Shown piece after piece: positions 42,817-50,862 of a stretch of 52,013 bases of DNA. The stretch is from Hyphomicrobiales bacterium. Its GTDB lineage: Bacteria; Pseudomonadota; Alphaproteobacteria; Rhizobiales; Beijerinckiaceae. The DNA lies in the NCBI GenBank assembly GCA_028290705.1, contig JAQGJH010000147.1, positions 1-52,013 of the forward strand. Direction: 5' to 3'. The notes beneath the pieces are model-generated. The model worked only from the letters and a program-made list of their open reading frames with translations, did no database searches and had not been told where the DNA came from. The position numbers and the translations under genes are program-made. The stretch's first letter is position 1. Every line of letters starts with the position of its first letter.

Positions 42817-43608
42817 CTGCCTCGATCCACGCCGCTCCGCCCGCCATTTCGATGGCGACCGCTTCGTTTCAGCCTCATCCTGCTCGCCGTCGCGTCGTTC
42901 TATGCGTTCTGTCTGTCGTATGCAGACATCGATCTCGCACGACTTTGGGCAGGACTTCCCCGCCTCGGCGCATGGGCGGCGCGTGCCTGGCCGCCGGATT
43001 TTTCCGATTTTACGACCTTGCTCGAGCGCGCGGCGGAAACCATCTCGATGGCGACGCTGGGTACGACCGCGGGAGCCATGATCGCCGCGCCGCTCTGCCT
43101 CCTCGCCGCGCGGAATACCGCGCCTGTGCCGATGCTGCATGCGCCGGCGCGATGGCTGCTGGATGCCCTCCGGGGCATCGACTCCTTCGTCTTCGCGCTG
43201 CTCTTCGTCGCCGCAGTCGGGCTGGGCCCTTTCGCCGGCGTCTTGGGCATCGCCCTGCATTCCGCCGGGTCCATCGCGAAACTCTGGTCGGAGGCCATCG
43301 AAACCGTCGAACGCGGGCCGATCGAGGCGGCGGCGATGAGCGGCGCGGGGCGCTTGCGCGTGATCGTCCACGCCCTGCTTCCCGACGTCTCGCCCTCGCT
43401 CGCATCGACCATGCTGTATGTCTGGGAGTTCAACCTGCGCGCCTCGACCGTGCTGGGACTGGTCGGCGCGGGAGGCATCGGACAGGAGTTGAAGAGCAGC
43501 ATCGATCTTCTCGATTTTCCGCGCGTGTTCGCCATCCTGCTGATCATCATGGCGATGGTGACGATGGTCGATCAGGTGAGCTCTCTTGTGCGGAGACGGC
43601 TCGCGTGA
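42817..43608 (+). CDS. phnE: Phosphonate-type ABC transporter permease PhnE with non-canonical start
   Basis: The permease has the expected domain with an inner-membrane E-A-A loop (I-E-A-A-A-M-S-G-A-G) and closing V-G-A-G-G-I-G-Q-E-L. PhnE proteins begin with a membrane span and an R-L-x-x-G-L-P segment; both are encoded here from about 42870, but no ATG, GTG or TTG occurs in this frame between the upstream stop at 42760 and a TTG at 43018. GAGGA at 42802-42806 points to CTG 42817 (spacing 10) or ATC 42814 as the start, giving about 263 residues, the usual length. A TTG start at 43018 would lose about 67 residues including the first span. It overlaps phnC by four bases. Confidence 0.75.
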   Translation: MPRSTPLRPPFRWRPLRFSLILLAVASFYAFCLSYADIDLARLWAGLPRLGAWAARAWPPDFSDFTTLLERAAETISMATLGTTAGAMIAAPLCLLAARNTAPVPMLHAPARWLLDALRGIDSFVFALLFVAAVGLGPFAGVLGIALHSAGSIAKLWSEAIETVERGPIEAAAMSGAGRLRVIVHALLPDVSPSLASTMLYVWEFNLRASTVLGLVGAGGIGQELKSSIDLLDFPRVFAILLIIMAMVTMVDQVSSLVRRRLA

Positions 43609-44351
43609 CGCACCAGCGGCGATTGCAGATCAGGAATCTCGGCAAATCTTTCGACGACGCCCTCGTGCTCGATGGGTTTTCGCTCGATGTGGCGGCAGGA
43701 GAGTTCGTCGCGCTGCTGGGACCGAGCGGGGCCGGCAAGACGACGCTGCTGCGCTGCGTTTCCGGGCTGGCGCAGCCCGACGCCGGGGAGATCCTGCTGG
43801 GCGACCATGCCATGCACCGGCTCCGCGGCGCGGCCCTGCGGCGGGCACAGAGGGAGATCGGCTTCGTTTTCCAGCAGTTCAACCTCATCGGACGCCGCTC
43901 GGCGCTGGCCAACGTGCTGACTGGACGGTTGCCCGATGTTGCGCTCTGGCGGGTCGTCCTCGGCCGTTTTCCGGAGGCCGATCGGCGGGACGCATTTGCG
44001 GCGCTCGAACGTGTCGGCCTGCTGCCCCAGGCTTGGCAGCGCGCCGACCTGCTCTCCGGCGGGCAGCAGCAGCGGGTCGCCATCGCGCGTGCGCTCGTGC
44101 AGAGGAGCCGCCTGCTGCTGGCCGACGAGCCCGTCGCGAGCCTCGACCCTGAGGCGGCTGAAAATGTTCTTTCGCTGATCCGCGAGATTGCCCGCGAGGA
44201 AAACATGAGTGTGTTGTGCAGCCTTCACCAGCCGGCGCTGGCCGCCCGCTTCGCCGACCGGATCTGCGTGCTCGCAGGGCCCGAGGAAGCGCCGCTCACG
44301 AATCGAGGAGCCCCGCGGATCGACGCATCCGCAGAGGCGCGACCGGTGTAG
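43605..44351 (+). CDS. phnC: Phosphonate-type ABC transporter ATP-binding protein PhnC
   Basis: The 248-residue ATPase has Walker A (G-P-S-G-A-G-K-T at 39-46), the Q loop (V-F-Q-Q-F-N-L-I), the signature L-S-G-G-Q-Q-Q-R-V-A-I-A-R-A-L near 150, Walker B (L-L-L-A-D-E-P-V-A-S-L-D), and a switch His in S-L-H-Q-P. V-F-Q-Q-F-N-L-I is typical of the PhnC group. The GTG start at 43605 overlaps the phnE stop by four bases (GTGA). The gene order is D-E-C, whereas C-D-E is usual in enterobacteria. Confidence 0.9.
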   Translation: MTHQRRLQIRNLGKSFDDALVLDGFSLDVAAGEFVALLGPSGAGKTTLLRCVSGLAQPDAGEILLGDHAMHRLRGAALRRAQREIGFVFQQFNLIGRRSALANVLTGRLPDVALWRVVLGRFPEADRRDAFAALERVGLLPQAWQRADLLSGGQQQRVAIARALVQRSRLLLADEPVASLDPEAAENVLSLIREIAREENMSVLCSLHQPALAARFADRICVLAGPEEAPLTNRGAPRIDASAEARPV

Positions 44352-44382
44352 ACTGAGGCTCAGAGAACTCCGGGAGGTTACG

Positions 44383-45003
44383 ATGAATGATCTGAAGATG
44401 GGACTGGCCGGCCTGGCCATGGCGGCGAGCTTCGTGTTGCCGTCGAGCCAGGCGAGTGCACAGCGTGTGGAGGCCTCGGCGGTCTTCGCGGCAGGGTGTT
44501 TCTGGTGCCTCGAGTCCGACATGGACAAAGTGAAGGGCGTCCGTTCCACCACGTCGGGTTATTCCGGCGGGAAAGTGGCCAATCCGACCTACCAGCAGGT
44601 TTCGGCAGGACGCACCGGCCACACCGAAGTGGTGAAGGTCGTGTACGATCCCAACGTCGTCACTTACGCGCAATTGCTGCACGTTTTCTGGCGCAACGTC
44701 GACCCCGTCACCGCCAATGCGCAGTTCTGCGATCAGGGAAGCCAATATCGCGGCGCGGTATTCTACGGAAATGCCGAAGAGAAGAAGCTGGCGGAGGCCT
44801 CGCGCGCCGAAATCGCCGGACGGTTCGACAAGCCCATCGTCACAGAAATCCTGCCTGCCGCGACCTTCTATCCGGCGGAGGAGTATCACCAGGATTACTA
44901 CCTGAAGAATCCCATCAAATATAAGTACTACCGCTATTCCTGCGGACGCGATGCGCGCCTGCAGGAACTCTGGGGCAGCGAAGCGGGCGGGCACGGATCG
45001 TAA
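44383..45003 (+). CDS. msrA: Exported peptide-methionine (S)-S-oxide reductase
   Basis: The 206-residue MsrA has an N-terminal signal peptide (hydrophobic core about 6-20, A-S-A-Q cleavage region) ahead of the catalytic domain, so it acts outside the cytoplasm. The active site is A-A-G-C-F-W-C with catalytic Cys39, followed by S-G-Y-S-G-G, T-G-H-T-E-V-V and Y-H-Q-D-Y-Y. Resolving cysteines are likely in Q-F-C-D-Q and S-C-G-R-D. GGGAGG lies eight bases before the ATG. It repairs methionine-S-sulfoxide, complementing the exported MsrB at 35883. It is 31 bases downstream of phnC and convergent with an SDR gene. Confidence 0.93.
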   Translation: MNDLKMGLAGLAMAASFVLPSSQASAQRVEASAVFAAGCFWCLESDMDKVKGVRSTTSGYSGGKVANPTYQQVSAGRTGHTEVVKVVYDPNVVTYAQLLHVFWRNVDPVTANAQFCDQGSQYRGAVFYGNAEEKKLAEASRAEIAGRFDKPIVTEILPAATFYPAEEYHQDYYLKNPIKYKYYRYSCGRDARLQELWGSEAGGHGS

Positions 45004-45018
45004 TCCGCGCCTGATCGT

Positions 45019-46080
45019 TCAATCGGGCTGCATGCGGTTCGCGAGCCGGGATAGCGGGCGTCGCGCATCGTCCGACATCATGCCTTTGGCGGCGAGGCCC
45101 ACGGCCATGCCGGCGGCCAGAACGAGGGCGCTGGTCGCCATGGGGTTCAGCGTCGCGCGCGTGTAATAGCTCGCGCGCATGCTGCGTCCTTCCGGATCGC
45201 GCAGGTGGACACGGCCGCCGCCGGGTCCCGCCGCATGAAGGTTGTCGCGACGCGGGCGCGCGTCCGTCTCGCTCTTTTGCGAGCGCCAGAGCAGCCCCTC
45301 TCCGGCAATGTCCGTCAGGCGAGGCGCCTGGGTGCCGAAGGCGCTGAGGATGCGGCCGGCGGACCCCACGTAGATGTCACGTTCGGGCTTTTCGGCGGCA
45401 TGCAGGATGGCATAGGCGACCTCTTCGGGAGCGTAGAGGGGCGACGGCAAACGCACCTCCTTGTCCATGAAATTTTTGGCCTGCTCCTGCAGCGGCGTGG
45501 CGATGGAGGCCGGCTTGATGAGCGTGACCGACACGGGAGCGCCGTCGTGTTCCAGCTCCATGCGCAGCGCGTCGGTGAATGCCTTCACCGCGTGCTTGCT
45601 GGCGCAATAAATTCCCTGCAGCGGAAAGGCGCGATCAGACGCGACACTGCCGACGTTGATCAGTGCCCCGCCCCGCTGCCGAAGATGACGCGCCGCGACC
45701 TTCGAGCCGTAGACCAAGCCCCAGAAATTGGTTTCGAAGAGACGCCGGCTGTCTTCGTCGGGGATCTCCTCGATGCGGCCCCACATGTCGACGCCTGCGT
45801 CGTTCACCCAGGTGTCGAAGCCGCCGAACCTGGTTAGCGCGGCAGCGACGATGCGTTCGACGTCTTCGGGTTTGCCGACATCCGCCGCGACATGCGTCGC
45901 AGAACCGCCCGCCTGGACGATGTCCTGTGCTGCCTGCCGCAGGGCCTCCTCGTTCCGGGCCGCGAGCACGACGTTGGCGCCGCGACGACCCGCCTCCTGG
46001 GCGGTCGCCAGGCCGATGCCGCTCGACGCTCCGGTGATGACGATGGTTTGCTGTGAAAGTGGCTTCAGGGTGACGGCCAT
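45019..46080 (-). CDS. Short-chain dehydrogenase/reductase with C-terminal membrane tail
   Basis: The 353-residue protein has a classical SDR core: T-G-A-S-S-G-I-G at about 16-23, V-N-D-A-G-V-D near 90, and the catalytic Y-C-A-S-K motif near 155. The canonical NNAG is changed to V-N-D-A-G. After the core, a linker rich in Arg and Gly leads to a hydrophobic helix near residue 315-335 (A-L-V-L-A-A-G-M-A-V-G-L-A-A) and a short polar tail, so the enzyme is probably tethered to the membrane. The substrate is unknown. GGAGAG precedes the ATG at 46080. It is divergent from the phosphopantetheinyl transferase gene across a region holding a perfect palindrome. Confidence 0.85.
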   Translation of the reverse strand: MAVTLKPLSQQTIVITGASSGIGLATAQEAGRRGANVVLAARNEEALRQAAQDIVQAGGSATHVAADVGKPEDVERIVAAALTRFGGFDTWVNDAGVDMWGRIEEIPDEDSRRLFETNFWGLVYGSKVAARHLRQRGGALINVGSVASDRAFPLQGIYCASKHAVKAFTDALRMELEHDGAPVSVTLIKPASIATPLQEQAKNFMDKEVRLPSPLYAPEEVAYAILHAAEKPERDIYVGSAGRILSAFGTQAPRLTDIAGEGLLWRSQKSETDARPRRDNLHAAGPGGGRVHLRDPEGRSMRASYYTRATLNPMATSALVLAAGMAVGLAAKGMMSDDARRPLSRLANRMQPD

Positions 46081-46111
46081 GCTGCTCTCCAATCCGCGGG
46101 TCATGGCCGCA

Positions 46112-46136
46112 AATGGCGGGAGGCGAACAGGGTTCC
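46112..46136 (-). promoter_or_regulatory. Weak EcfG-like promoter upstream of the SDR gene
   Basis: On the minus strand GGAAC (46136-46132) is followed after 16 bases by CATT (46115-46112). The -35 part is perfect, but the -10 part differs from CGTT in one base. The site lies 32-56 bases before the SDR start. Confidence 0.3.
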
Positions 46137-46152
46137 GCAGGCGTCGATCACA

Positions 46153-46172
46153 TGGCGTGAAGCTTCACGCCA
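46153..46172. promoter_or_regulatory. Perfect 20-bp palindrome, candidate operator
   Basis: The half-site TGGCGTGAAG is followed directly by its exact reverse complement, giving an uninterrupted 20-bp dyad with AAGCTT at its centre. It lies between divergent genes, 28 bases before the phosphopantetheinyl transferase start and 73 bases from the SDR start. A loopless perfect dyad in this place suits a dimeric repressor better than an RNA hairpin. I do not recognise the cognate regulator. Confidence 0.5.
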
Positions 46173-46199
46173 GCCTTGGCCGTGCTATGTGATGGCGGC

Positions 46200-46949
46200 A
46201 TGAACAGCCAGGCCATCACTTTCGCCGAAGTCGAACCGCAGGACGAGCCGGAACTCGCCGAGGATGAAGTCCATGTGTGGCGCTTCAGGATCCAGAAGCC
46301 GGAACTCGTCCCGGAATCGCTGATGGCGACGCTCGACGTCGGCGACCGCAACCACGCCGAAACGTTCGGGGATGCTGCATCCAAGCGCGTTTTCATGACG
46401 GCACGCGGAGCGACGCGCTTCATCCTGTCGCTCTACACCGAGGTCGCGCCGCGCATGCTGCGCTTCGGGCGCGGGGAGCATGGCAAGCCTTTCCTCAAGA
46501 TGGACGACGCTCCGCAGTTCAACGTCGCCCATACGTTCGAGTGGGGCGTGGTCGCCGTGACGCGCAGCGTTCAGATCGGGGTCGATCTGGAGCGCATCAG
46601 GCCGATGCCGGACCTTTCGCGCGTCGCACGCGATCATTTTTCGCGGCAGGAATATGCCCATCTGTTCAGCCTTCCCGAAGACGTGCGGACCGAGGCTTTT
46701 CATGCCTGCTGGACCCGCAAGGAGGCCTACATCAAGGCGCTGGGCGGCGGCGTTGCCATCCCGTTGAAGAGCTTCGATGTCTCGCTCGAGCCGGGAGCAC
46801 CCGCGGAAATTCTTGGCATCGAGGGATCATCAGAGGCGACGCGAGACTGGACGATGCTTGCCTTCGAGCCGGCGCCGGACCATTGCGGCGCAGTGGCGAT
46901 CGCGCGCGGCGGAATGCGCGCGCGCGGTTTTCATTTCCCGCCCGGCTGA
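46200..46949 (+). CDS. 4'-phosphopantetheinyl transferase, Sfp type
   Basis: The 249-residue enzyme transfers phosphopantetheine from coenzyme A to a carrier-protein serine. The family motifs are F-N-V-A-H-T (near 100), G-V-D-L-E-R-I at about 127-133 with the Mg2+-binding Asp and Glu, and C-W-T-R-K-E-A-Y-I-K-A near 169. The two-fold pseudo-dimer length fits the Sfp group, which serves polyketide, peptide-synthetase or other secondary-metabolism carriers, rather than AcpS. No such synthase gene is in the window. The ATG at 46200 is chosen; in-frame TTG at 46176 and GTG at 46182 add only eight or six residues. Confidence 0.88.
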   Translation: MNSQAITFAEVEPQDEPELAEDEVHVWRFRIQKPELVPESLMATLDVGDRNHAETFGDAASKRVFMTARGATRFILSLYTEVAPRMLRFGRGEHGKPFLKMDDAPQFNVAHTFEWGVVAVTRSVQIGVDLERIRPMPDLSRVARDHFSRQEYAHLFSLPEDVRTEAFHACWTRKEAYIKALGGGVAIPLKSFDVSLEPGAPAEILGIEGSSEATRDWTMLAFEPAPDHCGAVAIARGGMRARGFHFPPG

Positions 46950-47019
46950 GGGTTCATCATCCTGTCATGCAGGCACACTAGCGCATCACTCACGATGCAG
47001 CTTTCCGTGAGATTGCCTG

Positions 47020-48498
47020 ATGAACAAAACCGCCGCCGTTCTCGTCGCTCTCGCCTGCGCGTGCGCGCCCGCTCACGTCATGGCCGAAAACAGCGTCATG
47101 GTGCGTGACCAGCGCTTCGTCAACCACGGCCTCGTCGCCGTCGGCCGATTGCCCGCCGATCTGCGCGACCGGTTCGGCGAAACATTCGGCTCAGGCTCCG
47201 GCATGACGCTCGATCCCGCCAGTTGGCGGCGAACTGCCGACGGGTACGAAGGGTCGATCTACCTGCTGCCGGACCGCGGCTACAACGTCGAAGGAACCAC
47301 CGATTATCGCGCCCGGCTCAACCGCCTGACGCTGAGGATCACGCCTGTCGAGCCCGGCCGGACGCCCCCTGCGGAACAACGCCAGACCGGCGTTCGCGCA
47401 GAACTCACCGAGACCATTCTGCTCATCGACGGGAATGGCGTGCCCATGAGCGGCCTCGATCCCGAGCGTGTGAGTCCGGCGGAAAACGGTCTTCCGCGAC
47501 TGCCCATGACGAAGGACGGCAAGGTGAGCCTCGATCCGGAGGCCATCGTGCGGATGCCGGACGGCAGTTTCTTCATCAGCGACGAATATGGGCCGGGCAT
47601 CTATCGGTTCTCGCCCGAAGGCCGGCTGCTGTCTTCCCTCTTCCCGCCCGAAGCCCTGTTGCCGGTCCGCAAAGGCGAGCTGAATTTCTCGTCGAGCAAT
47701 CCCGGCCCGGGAGCCAAGCGGCCCGACCCGGTGCATCCGGAGCGCGGACGGCAGAACAACCAGGGCTTCGAGGGCATGGCGCTCACGCCCGACGGCGGCC
47801 TTCTGGTCACGATCCTGCAAAGCGCGACACGGCAGGATGGTGGCGACGCCCCCGCCACGCGGCGGCACACACGCGTCTTCGCGTATGACGTCAGCAGCCC
47901 GGCCGCGCCGAAACTTTTGCGGGAACACGTGGTCCCTCTGCCGGTCTTCACCGGCGCCAAAGGCGAGAAGCTCGTTGCGGCTCAGAGCGAACTCACGGCT
48001 CTGGGAAACGACATGTTCCTGCTGCTGAGCCGCGACAGCAACAATGGCCACGGCCTCAAGGGCACGACGTCGCTCTATCGCGGCATCGACCTGCTCGACC
48101 TCCGCGACGCCACCAACATTGCCGGGACCGAATTCGACGGCAGCAAGCCGGTCGCGCCCCGCGGGGAGCTCGACCCCGCAGTGAGGCCGGCATCGCTCGC
48201 ACGGTTCATCGACATGAACGACAATGTCGAACTGGAGCGCTTCGGCTTGCGCAACGGCCCGCCCAACGATCGCGACAATCTTTCGGAGAAATGGGAGGCG
48301 ATGAGCCTGGTCAGCGTGATGGATCCTGCACGCCCGGAGGATTATTTCCTGCTGGTGGCGAACGACAACGATTTCATGACCCGCAAGGGGCATCAGGTCG
48401 GGACAGATTATGCCGCCGAGGAAGACGTCGACACCATGTTCCTCGTCTACAGGTTGACGCTCCCGGGCCAGGCCCTGCGGGCGCAAGCCAGGCACTAG
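47020..48498 (+). CDS. Secreted phytase-like esterase-family protein
   Basis: The 492-residue protein has a signal peptide (about 1-22, ending V-M-A-E-N) and belongs to the 'esterase-like activity of phytase' family. Supporting segments are S-G-M-T-L-D-P, Y-L-L-P-D-R-G-Y-N, F-F-I-S-D-E-Y-G-P-G-I-Y, N-N-Q-G-F-E-G-M-A-L-T-P-D-G and W-E-A-M-S-L-V, all consistent with a beta-propeller. Characterised members are few, so phosphatase or esterase activity is only possible. It is transcribed alone with a 70-base upstream gap that shows no striking motif. Confidence 0.78.
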   Translation: MNKTAAVLVALACACAPAHVMAENSVMVRDQRFVNHGLVAVGRLPADLRDRFGETFGSGSGMTLDPASWRRTADGYEGSIYLLPDRGYNVEGTTDYRARLNRLTLRITPVEPGRTPPAEQRQTGVRAELTETILLIDGNGVPMSGLDPERVSPAENGLPRLPMTKDGKVSLDPEAIVRMPDGSFFISDEYGPGIYRFSPEGRLLSSLFPPEALLPVRKGELNFSSSNPGPGAKRPDPVHPERGRQNNQGFEGMALTPDGGLLVTILQSATRQDGGDAPATRRHTRVFAYDVSSPAAPKLLREHVVPLPVFTGAKGEKLVAAQSELTALGNDMFLLLSRDSNNGHGLKGTTSLYRGIDLLDLRDATNIAGTEFDGSKPVAPRGELDPAVRPASLARFIDMNDNVELERFGLRNGPPNDRDNLSEKWEAMSLVSVMDPARPEDYFLLVANDNDFMTRKGHQVGTDYAAEEDVDTMFLVYRLTLPGQALRAQARH

Positions 48499-48615
48499 GC
48501 CTGCAAGCCGGCTTCACAGATCCGTGCGCGGCTCGCCGCCCTCCCCTGGCGGGCATTCCCAAGGGCAGCCGTCCATGCGACGCTGCGGGGACATTGGCGA
48601 GCGGAGTCGAACTGG

Positions 48616-49923
48616 ATGCAGGGAAACTGGGAGAAGCGGGTAGCTCGCCTGGTCGATCTGCGCCCCGGCGAGACCAAGGCGGTCGTTTGGTCCTTCCTGT
48701 ATTTCTTCTGCCTGCTCGCGTCCTATTTCATCTTGCGGCCGCTGCGCGACGAAATGGGCGTCGCGGCGGGACGGGATTATCTGCAGTACCTTTTCACCGC
48801 GACATTCTTCGTCATGCTGGTGGCGTCGCCCATCTATGCCGCGGCCATCGCGCGCCTGCCGCGGGCCACATTCATTCCGCTGATCTACCGCTTCTTCATC
48901 CTCAATCTCGCGCTGTTCTGGGCCGTACTCACCTTCGGGGGCCCGGTGGCGGAAACCGCGCGGGTCTTCTTCGTCTGGGTGAGCGTATTCAACCTGTTCG
49001 CCGTTTCGGTCTTCTGGTCGTTCATGGCAGACCTGTTCGCTACCGAACAGGGAAAGAGACTGTTCGGCTTCATTGCCGCGGGCGGTACCGCCGGAACGTT
49101 GCTGGGATCCGGAATCACGGTGTTCGTGACGGGACTCATCGGGCCAACAAACCTTTTGATCGTCGCGGCAGTCCTCCTCGAAATCGCGGTCTTCTGCTCT
49201 GCACGGCTCGAGCGCGCCGCAAAAGCGCAGAGCCGCACGCCCGAAGCCAGGCCAAAGGCCGCGCGGACCGAAGTGGGCGGCGGCATGTTCGAGGGATTCT
49301 CGCTGCTGTTCCGCTCGCCCTACCTCGGCGGCATCGCCCTCTGGGTGGCGCTGCTTTCACTGGCCGGGACCTTCCTGTACTTCATCCAGCAGGACGTCGT
49401 CCGGGCCGCCTCGGCTGATCCAGCCGTGCGCACACGCATCTTCGCCGCGATGGACCTCACGGCCAATCTGCTGACGCTCGCCCTGCAATTCGCCGCCACC
49501 GGGGCGCTGATCAAGCGATTGGGAGCCGGACCCGCGGCGGCTGTTCTGCCGCTCGTCTTCGCGGGAGGATTCGCCGTGCTGGCGCTGGCTCCGGGCCTCA
49601 TCGCCGTCGTCATTTTCCAGGCGCTGCAACGGACGGCCAATTTCGCGTTCTCGAACCCCGCCCGCGAGATCCTCTTCACCTCCGTGGCGCGTGAAGAGAA
49701 ATACAAGGCCAAGAACCTCATCGACACGGCCGTCTTCCGCGGCGGCGACGTCGTGTGGAGCTGGGCCTTCGCCGGGCTGATGCGATTTGGCGCCGGTCCG
49801 CTCCTCATTGCCGGGCTGGCAGTCCCGCTCATGCTCGGCTGGGCGGCTCTGGCGCTGGCGCTCGGGCGCAGCCAGGAGCGCCGCGCCGCCCTCACATCCC
49901 CTCAACCAGGAGTTTCGACATGA
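48616..49923 (+). CDS. MFS-type transporter related to NTP/NDP exchangers
   Basis: The 435-residue protein has about twelve membrane helices. The N-terminal S-Y-F-I-L-R-P-L-R-D-E-M-G segment is shared with the Npt1/Tlc nucleotide exchanger group and with related MFS proteins of free-living bacteria. F-W-S-F-M-A-D-L-F lies near residue 135 and a G-T-A-G-T-L-L-G-S motif follows. Classical Npt proteins exchange ATP for ADP in intracellular bacteria; in a free-living alphaproteobacterium the substrate is probably different and is not known. It overlaps the next gene's ATG by four bases. Confidence 0.78.
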   Translation: MQGNWEKRVARLVDLRPGETKAVVWSFLYFFCLLASYFILRPLRDEMGVAAGRDYLQYLFTATFFVMLVASPIYAAAIARLPRATFIPLIYRFFILNLALFWAVLTFGGPVAETARVFFVWVSVFNLFAVSVFWSFMADLFATEQGKRLFGFIAAGGTAGTLLGSGITVFVTGLIGPTNLLIVAAVLLEIAVFCSARLERAAKAQSRTPEARPKAARTEVGGGMFEGFSLLFRSPYLGGIALWVALLSLAGTFLYFIQQDVVRAASADPAVRTRIFAAMDLTANLLTLALQFAATGALIKRLGAGPAAAVLPLVFAGGFAVLALAPGLIAVVIFQALQRTANFAFSNPAREILFTSVAREEKYKAKNLIDTAVFRGGDVVWSWAFAGLMRFGAGPLLIAGLAVPLMLGWAALALALGRSQERRAALTSPQPGVST

Positions 49924-50855
49924 AGCGCGTGATCGATCGTTTGACCCGGCGTGACGCCATGACTTTCGCAGCCGCCACGGCCGCGGCCGCGGTCCTGCCA
50001 GCGCTCCCCGCCGGCGCGCAGACGACGGCGCTGCTCGCGCGCAAGATTCCGAGCAGCGGCGAAATGCTGCCGTGCGTCGGCATCGGCACTGCGATCATTT
50101 TCGATTTCGAGAACGACAAGGCGAAGTTCGACGAACGAGCCGAGGTGCTCAAGACATTGGTGGGCGGCGGCGGCCGCCTCGTCGACACGGCGCCCTCGTA
50201 CGGCAAGGCGGAAGACAGGCTCGGCGAATTGTTCGCCGCCACCGGATTGCGCGACAAGATCTTCCTGGCCACGAAGGTGCGGGTTGCGCCGCAGGACGCG
50301 ACGGTTGCGGAAATGAAGGGTGCGCTGGCCCGATTGAAGACCGACAAGGTCGAACTCATGCAATTGCATAATGTCCGGGACCCGAACCAGAGCCTGTCGC
50401 TTCTGCGCGACTGGAAGGCCCAGGGCATCTGCAAGTATTACGGCATCACCTCGTCGTTCGACCGCGATTACGAGGCCGTCGAGGCGTGCCTGAAAAAAGA
50501 AAAGCCGGACTTCTTTCAGATCGACTATTCGATGGTCGATCGCAACTCGGAGCAGAGGCTGATCCCCGCCGCGGCGGATGCCGGATGCGCCATCCTGACC
50601 AACCTCCCCTTCGGGCGAGGCAAGTTCTTTCAGCAGACATCCGGCAAACCGCTTCCGGATTTCGCCAAGGAGATCGACTGCACGAGTTGGGCGCAGTTCG
50701 CCCTGAAATGGCTGCTCGGCCACCCGGCCATCACGGCGGTCATCCCCGGGACCGATCGCCCGCAATACATGGTCGACAATCTGAAAGCCGGTCAGGGCCG
50801 CCTCCCCGACGCCGACATGCGCAAGCGCATGCTGGCGGCCTTCGAGGCGCTCTGA
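49920..50855 (+). CDS. Tat-exported aldo/keto reductase
   Basis: The 311-residue protein begins with a twin-arginine type signal (L-T-R-R-D-A-M at 8-14 and a long Ala-rich stretch to about 34, ending A-G-A-Q). The aldo/keto reductase barrel follows with a plausible catalytic tetrad: Asp89 and Tyr94 in V-D-T-A-P-S-Y, Lys119 in A-T-K-V-R, and His150 in M-Q-L-H-N. Export through Tat would let the cofactor-loaded enzyme act in the periplasm, which is unusual for this NADPH-dependent family. ATGA overlap with the transporter suggests a functional link. The substrate is unknown. Confidence 0.87.
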   Translation: MKRVIDRLTRRDAMTFAAATAAAAVLPALPAGAQTTALLARKIPSSGEMLPCVGIGTAIIFDFENDKAKFDERAEVLKTLVGGGGRLVDTAPSYGKAEDRLGELFAATGLRDKIFLATKVRVAPQDATVAEMKGALARLKTDKVELMQLHNVRDPNQSLSLLRDWKAQGICKYYGITSSFDRDYEAVEACLKKEKPDFFQIDYSMVDRNSEQRLIPAAADAGCAILTNLPFGRGKFFQQTSGKPLPDFAKEIDCTSWAQFALKWLLGHPAITAVIPGTDRPQYMVDNLKAGQGRLPDADMRKRMLAAFEAL

Positions 50856-50862
50856 CGCAAGC

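Noticed and set aside
42852-43604. Open frame beginning at ATG 42852 and running into phnC
   Set aside because: The part before 43605 is out of frame with phnE and is Arg-rich nonsense; only the PhnC section from 43605 is real.
43018-43608. Short phnE starting at TTG 43018
   Set aside because: This start would drop the conserved first membrane span and has no good ribosome site. The longer form from a rare start codon fits the family better, though it is unproven.
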